From: Bacillota bacterium
GTDB lineage: Bacteria; Bacillota; Sulfobacillia; JACIYH01
Length of the DNA stretch: 64,000 bases
Assembly (NCBI GenBank): GCA_030019365.1
Contig: JASEFA010000012.1
Location: forward strand, 1 to 64,000
Direction of reading: 5' to 3'
Shown: positions 8,604-19,985 of the stretch, piece after piece
Layout of the letters: each line of letters begins with the position of its first letter
Numbering within the stretch: the first letter of the stretch is position 1
Position numbers and translations under genes: made by a program
The notes under the pieces: model-generated
Told to the model about the DNA's origin: nothing
The model's database searches: none
What the model saw: only the letters and a program-made list of their open reading frames with translations

Positions 8604-10172
8604 CTACACGGGAATGTTGCCGTGTTTCTTGGCCGGCCGCGACTCCCGTTTCTGGCTCAGGGCCTCCAGGGCCCGGGCCACGTGCTCACGCGTGCGGGCG
8701 GGGTCGACCACCACATCCACATAACCCCGGGCGGCCGCCACATAGGGGTTGGCAAACCGCTCCCGGTATTCTGCGATCTTCTCCTGGCGCAGCCGGGCGG
8801 GATCCTCCGCCCGCGAGATCTCATCCCGAAAGATAATGTTGGCTGCTCCCTCGGGACCCATTACCGCGATCTCGGCGGTGGGCCAGGCCAGGGCCTGGTC
8901 GCACCCCAGGGCGCGGGCGCACATGGCCAGGTAAGCCCCGCCATACGCCTTGCGCAGGATTACCGTGATCTTGGGGACTGTGGCCTCCGAGTAAGCATAC
9001 AGCAGCTTGGCCCCATGCCTGATGATGCCCCCATACTCCTGGGCGGTCCCGGGCAGATACCCCGGGGTATCCACCAGGGTGAGGAGGGGGATGTTGAAGG
9101 CGTCGCAGAAGCGCACGAAGCGGGCGGCCTTGTCGGAGGCGTTGATGTCCAGGCACCCCGCCAGAACGCGGGGCTGGTTGGCCACCACCCCCACCACCCG
9201 GCCCCCTATGCGTCCGAAACCCACCGCGATGTTCGCCGCATAGCGGGCGTGCACTTCCAGGAAGTCGCCCCCATCCAGCAGGGACAGGATGACATCGTGG
9301 ACGTCGTAGGGCCGGTTGGGATCGGTGGGGACCACCCCGCGCAGGCCGGGTTCCTCCCTTTCCACCGGATCTCCCGTCAGCACCACTGGGGGATCTTCCA
9401 TGTTGTTGGAGGGCAGGAACGAGAGCAGGCGCCGCACCATCTGCAGGCACTGGGGGTCGTCTTCGGCGAAAAAGTGGGCCACCCCGCTCACCGTGCTATG
9501 GGTGGCGGCTCCCCCGAGCTCCTCCATGCTCACCTCTTCCCCGGTGACGGCCTTGATGACCTGGGGCCCGGTGATGAACATCTGGCTGGTGCCCTGCACC
9601 ATGAAGACGAAATCGGTGAGGGCGGGCGAGTAGACGGCACCCCCGGCGCAGGGGCCCATGATCACCGAGATCTGGGGTACCACCCCCGACGAGACGGTAT
9701 TGCGGAAGAATATCTCCCCGTACCCGTTGAGGGCATCCACCCCTTCCTGGATGCGCGCCCCTCCCGAATCGTTGAGGCCCACGAAGGGGGCGCCCGCCCG
9801 CAGGGCCGTGTCCATGACCTTGGTGATCTTGCGGGCGTGCATCTCCCCCAGGCTGCCGCCGATGACGGTGAAGTCCTGGGAGAAGGCGTAGACGATGCGG
9901 CCGTCCACCCGGCCGTAACCCGTCACCACCCCCTCGCCGGGGGCCTCCACTTCCGGCATACCGAACTCAGTGCAGCGGTGGCGCACGAAGGGATCTAGCT
10001 CCGTGAAAGTCCCGGGGTCAAACAGGAGGTCGAGCCTTTCCCGCGCCGTCAGCTTGCCGGCGCGGTGCTGCTTCTCGATGCGCCCGGGCCCGCCCCCGGC
10101 CTGCACCTTCTCCAGGCGAGAGGCCAGTTCCGCCAGCTTGTGTTCCATCGTAATCTCTGACTGTTCGTTCAT
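8604..10172 (-). CDS. Acyl-CoA carboxyltransferase (methylmalonyl-CoA decarboxylase alpha / propionyl-CoA carboxylase beta)
   Basis: A carboxyltransferase of about 522 residues with both crotonase-like halves. Signatures are GKLTARERLDLLFDPGTF, GGSLGEMHARKI, GPCAGGAVYSPAL and KAYGGAYLAMCARALG near the C terminus. It transfers CO2 between biotin and propionyl-/methylmalonyl-CoA. The ATG at 10172 follows GGGAG at 5 bases; a GTG four codons earlier is an alternative. The neighbouring epimerase and mutase genes make methylmalonyl-CoA the likely substrate. Confidence 0.93.
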   Translation of the reverse strand: MNEQSEITMEHKLAELASRLEKVQAGGGPGRIEKQHRAGKLTARERLDLLFDPGTFTELDPFVRHRCTEFGMPEVEAPGEGVVTGYGRVDGRIVYAFSQDFTVIGGSLGEMHARKITKVMDTALRAGAPFVGLNDSGGARIQEGVDALNGYGEIFFRNTVSSGVVPQISVIMGPCAGGAVYSPALTDFVFMVQGTSQMFITGPQVIKAVTGEEVSMEELGGAATHSTVSGVAHFFAEDDPQCLQMVRRLLSFLPSNNMEDPPVVLTGDPVEREEPGLRGVVPTDPNRPYDVHDVILSLLDGGDFLEVHARYAANIAVGFGRIGGRVVGVVANQPRVLAGCLDINASDKAARFVRFCDAFNIPLLTLVDTPGYLPGTAQEYGGIIRHGAKLLYAYSEATVPKITVILRKAYGGAYLAMCARALGCDQALAWPTAEIAVMGPEGAANIIFRDEISRAEDPARLRQEKIAEYRERFANPYVAAARGYVDVVVDPARTREHVARALEALSQKRESRPAKKHGNIPV

Positions 10173-10208
10173 GCCATCTCCCACTTCTCCCTGCCCCTCC
10201 TGGTCGCG

Positions 10209-10625
10209 CTACCCCGCTCCTCCGGCTCCACCGGCCGGGGCCTGCCACAGCTCCAGGAGGACGCCGTGCAGGCTGCGGGGATGGAGGAAGGCCACCCGGG
10301 CACCGTGGGCCCCCTCCCGGGGCTTCTCGTCCACCGGGCGTATCCCCGCCTCCCGCGCCCGCGCCAGCGCCGCCTCGATGTCGTCCACCTCCAGGCAGAC
10401 GTGGTGGATGCCCTCTCCCCTGCTCTCCAGGAACTTCCCCACGGCCGAATCCTCCCGCAGGGGTTGCAGGAACTCCAGGCGGGCCTCCCCCACGGGCAGG
10501 AAGGCCAGTCTGACGCTCTGCCCGGGGACTTCCTCCTGCCCGCCCGCCTCCAGCCCCAGGGCCCGATACGTCGCCAGGGCCTCCTCCAGGTCCCGCACCG
10601 CTATCCCGACGTGGTGCAGCTTCAC
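10209..10625 (-). CDS. mce: Methylmalonyl-CoA epimerase
   Basis: A 138-residue vicinal-oxygen-chelate protein. It opens [17 protein letters not shown], has [14 protein letters not shown] in the second half and ends in [14 protein letters not shown]. The metal-binding His and Glu residues of the family are in these segments. It interconverts (R)- and (S)-methylmalonyl-CoA, linking the carboxyltransferase to the mutase. Its GTG start overlaps the mutase small-subunit stop by 4 bases (GTGA). Confidence 0.93.
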   Translation of the reverse strand: MKLHHVGIAVRDLEEALATYRALGLEAGGQEEVPGQSVRLAFLPVGEARLEFLQPLREDSAVGKFLESRGEGIHHVCLEVDDIEAALARAREAGIRPVDEKPREGAHGARVAFLHPRSLHGVLLELWQAPAGGAGGAG

Positions 10626-11029
10626 CCGGCCTTCCTCCTCTTTTCCAGCTCGCTGCGGATGTATTCTACCACAACGGAGGTGGACGTCCCGGGGCCGAAC
10701 ACCTCCGCCACCCCGGCCGCCTTCAGGGCGGGCACGTCACCGGCGGGGACTATGCCCCCTCCGACGACCAGTACGTCCTCCAACCCCCTTTCCCGCAGGC
10801 ACTCCACCACCCGCGGGAACAGGGTGCGGTGAGCGCCGGAAAGGGAGCTCAGGCCCACCACGTCCACATCCTCCTGCAGGGCGGTGGCCGCGATCTGGGC
10901 GGGTGTCTGGCGGATGCCGGTGTATATGACCTCCATACCGGCATCCCGCAGGGCCCGGGCCACCACCTTGGCCCCCCGGTCGTGCCCGTCCAGTCCCGGT
11001 TTGGCGATCAACACCCGAACGGGTCGCAC
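10622..11029 (-). CDS. Methylmalonyl-CoA mutase, B12-binding subunit
   Basis: A 135-residue cobalamin-binding domain. The DxHxxG motif is present as LDGHDRGAK (His coordinating cobalt), followed by [11 protein letters not shown] and [11 protein letters not shown], both contacts to the corrin tail. It is encoded apart from the catalytic subunit, as in many Bacillota and archaea. It joins the larger subunit (11100-12800) to isomerise methylmalonyl-CoA to succinyl-CoA. Confidence 0.93.
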   Translation of the reverse strand: MRPVRVLIAKPGLDGHDRGAKVVARALRDAGMEVIYTGIRQTPAQIAATALQEDVDVVGLSSLSGAHRTLFPRVVECLRERGLEDVLVVGGGIVPAGDVPALKAAGVAEVFGPGTSTSVVVEYIRSELEKRRKAG

Positions 11030-11099
11030 CGATCATCCCTCCCCAAGCCTCTGTCCGCCCGGCTACAGCCCCGGTGGCGCGGAGACCGGGCCCCGCCCG

Positions 11100-12800
<1,701 letters not shown>

Positions 12801-13094
12801 ATCCCTCACCTTCCCGCCCAAGCCGGCCGGGCCGCCGAGCGCGTCCGGTGCCGGCTTACCCAGTGCATTTCTGCCCTTCCCGTACCATTTCCTGCCCGGC
12901 CCCCTCCCCCGGGGGCCGGGGCGGAGCACCACGGCCGGGGCGGCGTACCACGGCCGCCGCGCCACACCGCGCTGGGCAGCGACGCGGCCGCGCCGCGCCA
13001 CCATGGGAAAAGGGGGGCCTATGCCTCCCAGGCCCCCCGCACAGGCCCTTCGGAGACCCCCCGCACGGGCCTGTCGCACTCACCCCAGCCTCTG
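12801..13094. other. Intergenic gap between gdhA and the mutase gene
   Basis: About 290 bases of GC-rich sequence without a convincing gene. A 7-bp hairpin (12898-12904 with 12911-12917) lies in it but has no T tract, so a terminator call is weak. The mutase promoter presumably lies here. Confidence 0.5.
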
Positions 13095-14348
13095 CTAGCC
13101 CAGCCAGCCCCGCACCCGCATGGCCTGCACCACGCGGTCCACCGCCACCATGAAGGCGGCCTGGCGCATGGGCACCTTCTTATCCCCGTGCATCCGGTAC
13201 ACGGCGCCAAAGGAGCGCTTCATCATCTGCTCCAGGCGGGCGTTGACTTCTTCCTCGGTCCAGTAGAAGTTCTGCAGGTTCTGCACCCACTCGAAGTAAG
13301 ACACGGTCACCCCGCCCGCGGAGGCCAGGATGTCGGGGATGACCAGGATGCCGCGGCCGGCCAGGATCTCGTCCCCCTCCGGAGTGGTGGGGCCGTTGGC
13401 CGCCTCGGACACGATCCTGGCCTTGATCTGACCCGCGTTCTGGCTGGTGATCTGGTTCTCCAGCGCGGCCGGGATCAGGATGTCGCAGTCCAGAGCCAGC
13501 AGGTCGGCGTTGGAGATGTCCCGGGTCCTGGGAGCGCCCTTCACCGTGCCCGTGCGGGCCTTATACTCGCTCACCGCCACCGGATCGAGCCCGTCGGGGC
13601 TGTAAGCTCCGCCCTTGGAGTCGTTGACCGCGATCACCTTCGCACCGGCCTCGTGCATGAGACGGGCGGCCACGCTGCCGGCGTTACCGAATCCCTGTAC
13701 CACCACCCGTGCCCCCTGGGCGGGGATGCCCAGCATGCGGGCGGCCTCCAGGGCCACGATCACGCACCCGCGCCCGGTGGCCTCGCTCCGACCCAGCGAA
13801 CCCCCGATGATGAGGGGTTTGCCGGTCATGAGACCGAAGTTATTGTACCCCCGCAACTGGCTGAACTCGTCCACCATCCAGGCCATGATCTGGGGGTTGG
13901 TGTACACGTCGGGGGCGGGGATGTCCTTCTCCGGCCCCACGATCTGGGCGATGGCCCGGATGAATCCCCTGCTGAGGCGCTCCAGCTCGCCCTTCGACAT
14001 CTCCTTGGGGTTGCACGCGATGGCGCCCTTGCCCCCTCCGTACGGCAGCCCCAGCAGGGAGCACTTGAAGGTCATCCACATGGAAAGAGCCCTGGCCTCG
14101 TCGGCGTGAACGCCGGGGTGGTAGCGGATACCCCCCTTGGTGGGACCCAGGGCATCGTTGTGCTGGGACCGGTAACCCGTGAATACCTTCAGGGTGCCGT
14201 CGTCCATGCGCACGGGAATGGAAACCTCCAGGAACCGCATGGGTTGCTTGAGGATCTCGTAGGCAGCCGGCTCCACCCCCAGGGCATCCACCGCTTCCCT
14301 GATCTGTCTTTGCACTATGTGGTACGGATTGAGCGTCTCCTGTACCAT
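13095..14348 (-). CDS. gdhA: Glutamate dehydrogenase
   Basis: A 417-residue Glu/Leu/Phe/Val dehydrogenase. The N-terminal domain holds GGIRYHPGVHADEARALSMW and PYGGGKGAI with the catalytic Lys; APDVYTNPQIMAWMVDEF follows; the NAD(P)-binding domain has VVQGFGNAGSVAARL. It deaminates glutamate to 2-oxoglutarate, which the adjacent Kor-type oxidoreductase could oxidise. The ATG at 14348 follows GAGGGG at 6 bases. Cofactor preference was not determined. Confidence 0.94.
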   Translation of the reverse strand: MVQETLNPYHIVQRQIREAVDALGVEPAAYEILKQPMRFLEVSIPVRMDDGTLKVFTGYRSQHNDALGPTKGGIRYHPGVHADEARALSMWMTFKCSLLGLPYGGGKGAIACNPKEMSKGELERLSRGFIRAIAQIVGPEKDIPAPDVYTNPQIMAWMVDEFSQLRGYNNFGLMTGKPLIIGGSLGRSEATGRGCVIVALEAARMLGIPAQGARVVVQGFGNAGSVAARLMHEAGAKVIAVNDSKGGAYSPDGLDPVAVSEYKARTGTVKGAPRTRDISNADLLALDCDILIPAALENQITSQNAGQIKARIVSEAANGPTTPEGDEILAGRGILVIPDILASAGGVTVSYFEWVQNLQNFYWTEEEVNARLEQMMKRSFGAVYRMHGDKKVPMRQAAFMVAVDRVVQAMRVRGWLG

Positions 14349-14362
14349 TCGATTCCCCTCCT

Positions 14363-14926
14363 CTACCCCGTCCCATTGATCGCTGCGGCGCTCCTCCCTG
14401 CCGCCAGTCCGGCCTGCAGGGCCCGCCGGTTGAGTTCCTCCGTTCCCCGGGGAACCCGCCCCAGCACTGCCTTCTCCAATATCTCCTCCGGTACCACCCC
14501 CGTGAGGGCCACCAGCACCCCCAGGGCCACGATGTTGGCGACTATCTCCCGGCCCAGCTGTTCCCGCGCGACCCGGGTGATGGGCACCCGGACCGCCCGG
14601 TAGGGCCCCGGGGAGATGTCGTCGACCAGGTCCCTGTCGGCCACCAGCAGCCCACCTTCCCTCAACGACCCCAGGTACCGCCGGCACGCCTCCTGGGTCA
14701 TGACCAGGAGGACGTCCGGGTGGGTCACCTTGGGGTAGTCGATCTCACCGTCGCAAATCACCACTTCCGCCCGCGACGCTCCTCCCCGGGACTCGGGGCC
14801 GTACGATTGGGTCTGCGCCGCGTTGCGCCCGGCCAGGACCGCCGCTTCGGCCAGGATGATGGCAGCCGTGATGAGCCCCTGCCCGCCCGCGCCGGCCAGG
14901 CGAGCCTCCCACCTCTCACCGCTCAT
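14363..14926 (-). CDS. korC: 2-oxoacid:ferredoxin oxidoreductase, gamma subunit
   Basis: A 187-residue gamma subunit with AGAGGQGLITAAIILAEAA at the start and QSYGPESRGGASRAEVVIC, the hallmark of this family. It completes a four-subunit KorABCD/VorABCD enzyme with the upstream genes. The ATG at 14926 follows GGAAGGTG at 6 bases and overlaps korB by 11 bases. Confidence 0.9.
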   Translation of the reverse strand: MSGERWEARLAGAGGQGLITAAIILAEAAVLAGRNAAQTQSYGPESRGGASRAEVVICDGEIDYPKVTHPDVLLVMTQEACRRYLGSLREGGLLVADRDLVDDISPGPYRAVRVPITRVAREQLGREIVANIVALGVLVALTGVVPEEILEKAVLGRVPRGTEELNRRALQAGLAAGRSAAAINGTG

Positions 14927-15746
14927 GGCGGTCACCTTCCCCGCTCAAGCGAGCGATCAGCTCCCGGTAAGACCGGGTGTACTCGGGCACGTCCTCCGTA
15001 CGGTGAAGCTCGCCGATCAGTACCCTGCCCGCCAGCTCCTCGGGCTTCATGCGCCCGGCCTGCGTCACCGTCACCGCCCTCTCCCTGAACCACTCCAGCA
15101 TGCGCACCGGGTCGGCCATACGGTTGCGCCGTCCGAAGTAGGTGGGGCACTGGGAGAGCACCTCCACGAAGGAGAAACCGTCGTGCCCGAGAGCCCGCGT
15201 CACGTACTCGATGGTCTGGTGCACGTGGTAGGTCGTGCTGCGGGCCACGTAGGTCGCCCCCGCCGCCTGCACCAGCCGGCAGAGGTCGAAATCCCGCTCC
15301 AGGTGCCCGTGCGGCGCCGTGGCGGTCCGGAACCCCGCCGGGGTAAGGGGGGAGTACTGCCCGCTGGTCATCCCGTAGATCCCGTTGTTGAAGCACACGC
15401 AGGTGATGCCCATGTTCCTCCGGGCGGCGTGGATGAGGTGGTTCCCACCGATGGCGGCCAGGTCACCGTCCCCGGCCAGCACCACCACCCGCAGGTCGGG
15501 CCGGGCCAGCTTGATGCCGGTGGCGAAGGCCAGCGCCCTGCCATGGGTGGTGTGCAGGGTATCCATATTGAGGTACCCCACGGCGCGGGACGAGCACCCG
15601 ATCCCGGACACCACCACCGTGCGGTCCGGATCCACCCCCGCCCGCAGCATGGCCCGCACCACGGCTCCCAGGACGATGCCGTGGCCGCAGCCGGCACACC
15701 AGATGTGAGGCAGGTGCTCGGTGCGCAGCAAGCGCAGCCCCTCCAT
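14916..15746 (-). CDS. korB: 2-oxoacid:ferredoxin oxidoreductase, beta (TPP-binding) subunit
   Basis: A 276-residue TPP-binding subunit. HIWCAGCGHGIVLGA opens the domain and GDGDLAAIGGNHLIHAARRN plus NNGIYGMTSGQ form the TPP/Mg site. HTTHGRALAFATGIK is also typical. The start ATG follows a GGAGGGGGTG stretch that overlaps the end of korA. The substrate could be 2-oxoglutarate or branched-chain 2-oxoacids; the neighbouring gdhA favours the first and the liv operon the second. Confidence 0.92.
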   Translation of the reverse strand: MEGLRLLRTEHLPHIWCAGCGHGIVLGAVVRAMLRAGVDPDRTVVVSGIGCSSRAVGYLNMDTLHTTHGRALAFATGIKLARPDLRVVVLAGDGDLAAIGGNHLIHAARRNMGITCVCFNNGIYGMTSGQYSPLTPAGFRTATAPHGHLERDFDLCRLVQAAGATYVARSTTYHVHQTIEYVTRALGHDGFSFVEVLSQCPTYFGRRNRMADPVRMLEWFRERAVTVTQAGRMKPEELAGRVLIGELHRTEDVPEYTRSYRELIARLSGEGDRHER

Positions 15747-15748
15747 CC

Positions 15749-16846
15749 CTACACCCCCTCCAGCACGGCCAGCAGCTCCTCGGGCCGGATGAGCTCCGAA
15801 TCCACCCGGCTGTAGCCCACGACCCGGCAGCGGCCGCAGGCGGCCCGCTCTACCTCGCCCACCACCTGGCCCAGGTTCATCTCCGGTACCACGATGACGT
15901 CCACCCGGTGGGAGATCTCCTCCACCTCGCGCCGCGGGAAGGGCCACAGGCACGCCGGCCGCAACATCCCCACCGGACGCCCCCGCTCCCGGGCCAGGCG
16001 CACCGCCCGCAGGGCCGTGCGGGCCGCGCACCCGTAGGCGAGAACCACCACCCGGGCATCGTCCAGATACCAGCGGTCCACCATGGTGAGCTGCTCCCGC
16101 CGGCTTTCCACCTTGCCACACAGCCGCCGGATGAGGCGGTCGGCCTCCCCGGGATCCTCGGTCCAGAAGCCGGAGGGATCGTGGTACAGCCCGGTGACCA
16201 GGACCTTCCTGCCCTCGCCGAAGTGCCTCATGGGAGGCACATCGGCGGGGGCGGTGCCCGCCCGCGGACGCTCCCCCCGGGGAATGGCGCCGGGCTCGGG
16301 CAGCACCACCCGCTCCCGCATGTGACCGATCACCTCGTCCGAGAGCAGGATGACCGGGATGCGCAAGTCGTCGGCGATGGAAAAAGCCTTGATGGTGAGC
16401 ACATATGTCTCCAAGACCGACGAGGGTGAGAGCACCACCACGGGATGATCGCCGTGGGTGCCCCAGCGGGCCTGCATCACATCCCCCTGGGCGGGCGACG
16501 TGGGCATTCCGGTGGATGGCCCCACCCGCTGCACATTCACCACCACGCAGGGAGTCTCCGTAACGGCGGCATAGCCGATGTTCTCCTGCTTCAGGGAAAA
16601 GCCAGGACCCGAGGTGGCGGTCATGGCCCGCACCCCGGCCAGAGAGGCACCGATCACCGCCGCCATGCTCCCGATCTCATCCTCCATTTGAATGAAAACG
16701 CCCCCCACCCGGGGTAGGCGCTCGGCCAGCATCTCGGCGACCTCGGTGGACGGGGTGATGGGATACCCGGCGAAGAAGCGCAACCCTGCTTCCAGGGCCC
16801 CCTCCACGCAAGCCTCGTTACCCTGCATGAGCCGGGGTTGTGGCAT
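15749..16846 (-). CDS. korA: 2-oxoacid:ferredoxin oxidoreductase, alpha subunit
   Basis: A 365-residue alpha subunit. It shows MQGNEACVEGALEAG, FFAGYPITPSTEVAEM, ATSGPGFSLKQENIGYA and VVVNVQRVGPSTGMPT in the expected order. The ATG at 16846 has AGAGGAGG at 6 bases and lies inside the end of the ferredoxin gene, so korD and korA overlap by 29 bases and are coupled. It acts in the cytoplasm with TPP, CoA and ferredoxin. Confidence 0.93.
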   Translation of the reverse strand: MPQPRLMQGNEACVEGALEAGLRFFAGYPITPSTEVAEMLAERLPRVGGVFIQMEDEIGSMAAVIGASLAGVRAMTATSGPGFSLKQENIGYAAVTETPCVVVNVQRVGPSTGMPTSPAQGDVMQARWGTHGDHPVVVLSPSSVLETYVLTIKAFSIADDLRIPVILLSDEVIGHMRERVVLPEPGAIPRGERPRAGTAPADVPPMRHFGEGRKVLVTGLYHDPSGFWTEDPGEADRLIRRLCGKVESRREQLTMVDRWYLDDARVVVLAYGCAARTALRAVRLARERGRPVGMLRPACLWPFPRREVEEISHRVDVIVVPEMNLGQVVGEVERAACGRCRVVGYSRVDSELIRPEELLAVLEGV

Positions 16847-17099
16847 GCCGGGCCTCCTCTCCCGCCTTCCCGCCGGCGACTGCCCCCGTCTCCTCCCCGG
16901 CTTCCTCCACCTCGATGGCGAAGTCGGGGCAGCGCAACTCACAGAGCGTGCACACCGTGCACGCCTCCAGGTTGGCCACACGGGGGACACCGTGGGCATC
17001 GGCCTCCAGTACCCTGGTGGGACAGAAGGCGATGCAAATCCCGCACCGCTTGCACCAGGCATCGTTCACCCTGATCTCGCTCGCCTTTTTCCTGGGCAT
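16818..17099 (-). CDS. korD: 2-oxoacid:ferredoxin oxidoreductase, ferredoxin-like delta subunit
   Basis: A 93-residue protein with two 4Fe-4S motifs: CKRCGICIAFCP (about 16-27) and CTVCTLCELRCP. It is the electron-transfer subunit of the KorABCD complex and the first gene of the korDABC operon. The C-terminal 25 residues are Gly/Ala-rich and are read through the start region of korA. Confidence 0.9.
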   Translation of the reverse strand: MPRKKASEIRVNDAWCKRCGICIAFCPTRVLEADAHGVPRVANLEACTVCTLCELRCPDFAIEVEEAGEETGAVAGGKAGEEARHATTPAHAG

Positions 17100-17201
17100 G
17101 CTATTCCTCCCTGCGGTGAGGAGTCGCGGGCGGCGCGGCGCGCCCTCGCCGCCCCGGCCCAGCCACCTTTGGCGGCCGGACGGGGCGCGCCCGCGCGGCC
17201 C

Positions 17202-18200
17202 TCAGGCGGGGCGCCGCGCATCGAGGAGCGCACTTCGCAACAGATTCAGGGAGCCCGCGTCGGGCCGGTAGACGAACTCGATCACCTCGATGCGCCTGGG
17301 GAGCAACCTCTCCACTTCCCTCCGGCGGCCGGGGGAAACGATGACTGCGCCCAATCCGGACAGGAATGTGGTGAGTTCGGCGGGGTCGCGGCCGGTGGTG
17401 GCGACCAGCTGGATGTGGTCGATACCCGCCGCCTGCAGGGACCGGGCCACCGTGTCGGCAAAGGTCTGGGAAATGCAGACCAGCCCGACTTTCTTCCCCC
17501 GTGGGAGCCGGGCCACCCGCACGATACTGGTGAGGTCCGGGTCCAGCCCTATGGCCAGGATCTGCTTCCCCGCGTTGCCCATCATGGCCCGGACCTCCTG
17601 GAGGTGAAAGAAGGTGGTCACCACCATCTCCACTCCGGCCAGGTCGCGGGCCATGGCTTCCGGCTGGTTCCGCCACTCGTCGAGCAGGACCGGCATCACC
17701 GCCACCCCGGGCCCCAGGTGCATCTCCCGGTGGATCTGGCGGGCGAAGTAGTCCACCTGCTCGCGGTTGCATTCCACGAAGGCGATGCGCACCCGGCGCA
17801 GGTGCTCCTTGCGTTCGCGGGCCCGGGCCTGAGCCAGGGACAGGAACTCGTCCAGGTCGAAACCCAGATTGACCGCCTCTTCCAGGCACACGTCGATGAG
17901 CCGGGCCAGCCTCTCCCGGCGCCCGCCGCTCTGCCAGGCTTCCTCCCCCCGCGCCACGTAGGTACCGCTCCCCTGCCGGCACCTGACGAGCCCCTCCGCT
18001 TCCAGCTGGCGATATGCCAGGCTCACCGTGTTGCGGCTGAGCCCGAGCTGACGGGCCATTTCCCGCTCCGTAGGCAGGCGGTCCCCGGGAGCCAGACCGC
18101 CGGTACGCACCAGGTGCTCCAGGTACCGCTTCAACTGCAGGTACAGGGGCACACCTTCGCACCGATCGAGCTGGAAGTCGAGTTTCGCCAACGGCCTCAC
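17202..18200 (-). CDS. GntR-family regulator with periplasmic-binding-protein-like C-terminal domain
   Basis: A 332-residue regulator. The N-terminal winged helix has PLYLQLKRYLEHLV and DRLPTEREMARQLGLSRNT, typical of GntR. The C-terminal 240 residues are not FCD, UTRA or MocR; runs such as VRIAFVECNREQVDYFARQI and KKVGLVCISQTFADTV suggest a two-lobed ligand-binding domain. GTG 18200 is chosen because AGGAGGTG stands upstream; a TTG at 18224 is possible. It lies just upstream of korDABC on the same strand, so it may control that operon. Confidence 0.8.
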   Translation of the reverse strand: MRPLAKLDFQLDRCEGVPLYLQLKRYLEHLVRTGGLAPGDRLPTEREMARQLGLSRNTVSLAYRQLEAEGLVRCRQGSGTYVARGEEAWQSGGRRERLARLIDVCLEEAVNLGFDLDEFLSLAQARARERKEHLRRVRIAFVECNREQVDYFARQIHREMHLGPGVAVMPVLLDEWRNQPEAMARDLAGVEMVVTTFFHLQEVRAMMGNAGKQILAIGLDPDLTSIVRVARLPRGKKVGLVCISQTFADTVARSLQAAGIDHIQLVATTGRDPAELTTFLSGLGAVIVSPGRRREVERLLPRRIEVIEFVYRPDAGSLNLLRSALLDARRPA

Positions 18201-18221
18201 CCTGCCGGGGGCACCTCCTGG

Positions 18222-18314
18222 CAATTGGACCCCTCGCCAGGTCTATTCGCCATTGGCTGCCTGATTCCTCCCGGCCGCGGGCGCCTATTGGACCCGCAGC
18301 AAGCTCCAATTACC
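18222..18314. promoter_or_regulatory. Repeated ATTGGACCC elements upstream of the GntR gene
   Basis: The 9-mer ATTGGACCC occurs at 18224-18232 and again at 18287-18295, with related sequences CATTGGC (18251-18257) and, inverted, CTCCAATTACC (18304-18314). The spacing of 63 bases is six helical turns. These could be binding sites of the adjacent GntR protein. Repeats are seen; regulation is inferred. Confidence 0.35.
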
Positions 18315-18349
18315 ACCGTGCGGTGCGGCCCGGGCAGGGATCGTCCGCG

Positions 18350-18661
18350 TCACTCCTTGTTTCCTTCCTCTTTGCCCTTCTCTTTCTCCTGGCCGGGGGA
18401 GGACATGACATAGCCCACCCCGCTGCGCTGCAACTCCACCTCTACCCGGTCGGCGATGCGCACCAGGAACGAGTTCTCCCGCACGGCCGTTACCATGCCC
18501 ACGATCCCCCCGGCGGTGACGATGCGGTCGCCCGCCCGGACGGAGGCGATCATCTGCTGGCGGCGCCGCTGCTGCGCCTGCTGGGGCCTGATGAGGAGGA
18601 ACCACATGAGGCCGAACAACAGGACGATCCACAGGATACCCACCATCTGCTGGCTTGCCAC
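18350..18661 (-). CDS. yajC: Preprotein translocase accessory subunit YajC
   Basis: A 103-residue protein with one N-terminal membrane helix (LWIVLLFGLMWFLLI), the RPQQAQQRRRQQM hallmark and GDRIVTAGGIVGMVTAV. It associates with SecDF in the membrane. The C terminus is a short charged tail rich in Lys/Glu. It follows tgt by 2 bases, the usual Bacillota order queA-tgt-yajC. Confidence 0.95.
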   Translation of the reverse strand: MASQQMVGILWIVLLFGLMWFLLIRPQQAQQRRRQQMIASVRAGDRIVTAGGIVGMVTAVRENSFLVRIADRVEVELQRSGVGYVMSSPGQEKEKGKEEGNKE

Positions 18662-18663
18662 GC

Positions 18664-19791
<1,128 letters not shown>

Positions 19792-19985
19792 TTACCGCTT
19801 CCCCCCGGACCAAGGGTCGTGGCCAGATAGACGCAGCCTTCACATCAAGCTTCCCATTACCCGGGATGAAGGTTGCATCCGCGGTTGGGTACCGATTCCT
19901 CGTACTCACACCGTCTCCCTGCACTACCGCACCGGCACGAGGGACAAAGCCCTGCCCGGACCCCTGACGACCCATCCCCACCGGG

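Noticed and set aside
12898-12917. Intrinsic terminator after gdhA
   Set aside because: The 7-bp stem has no T tract on the minus strand and could form by chance in GC-rich DNA.
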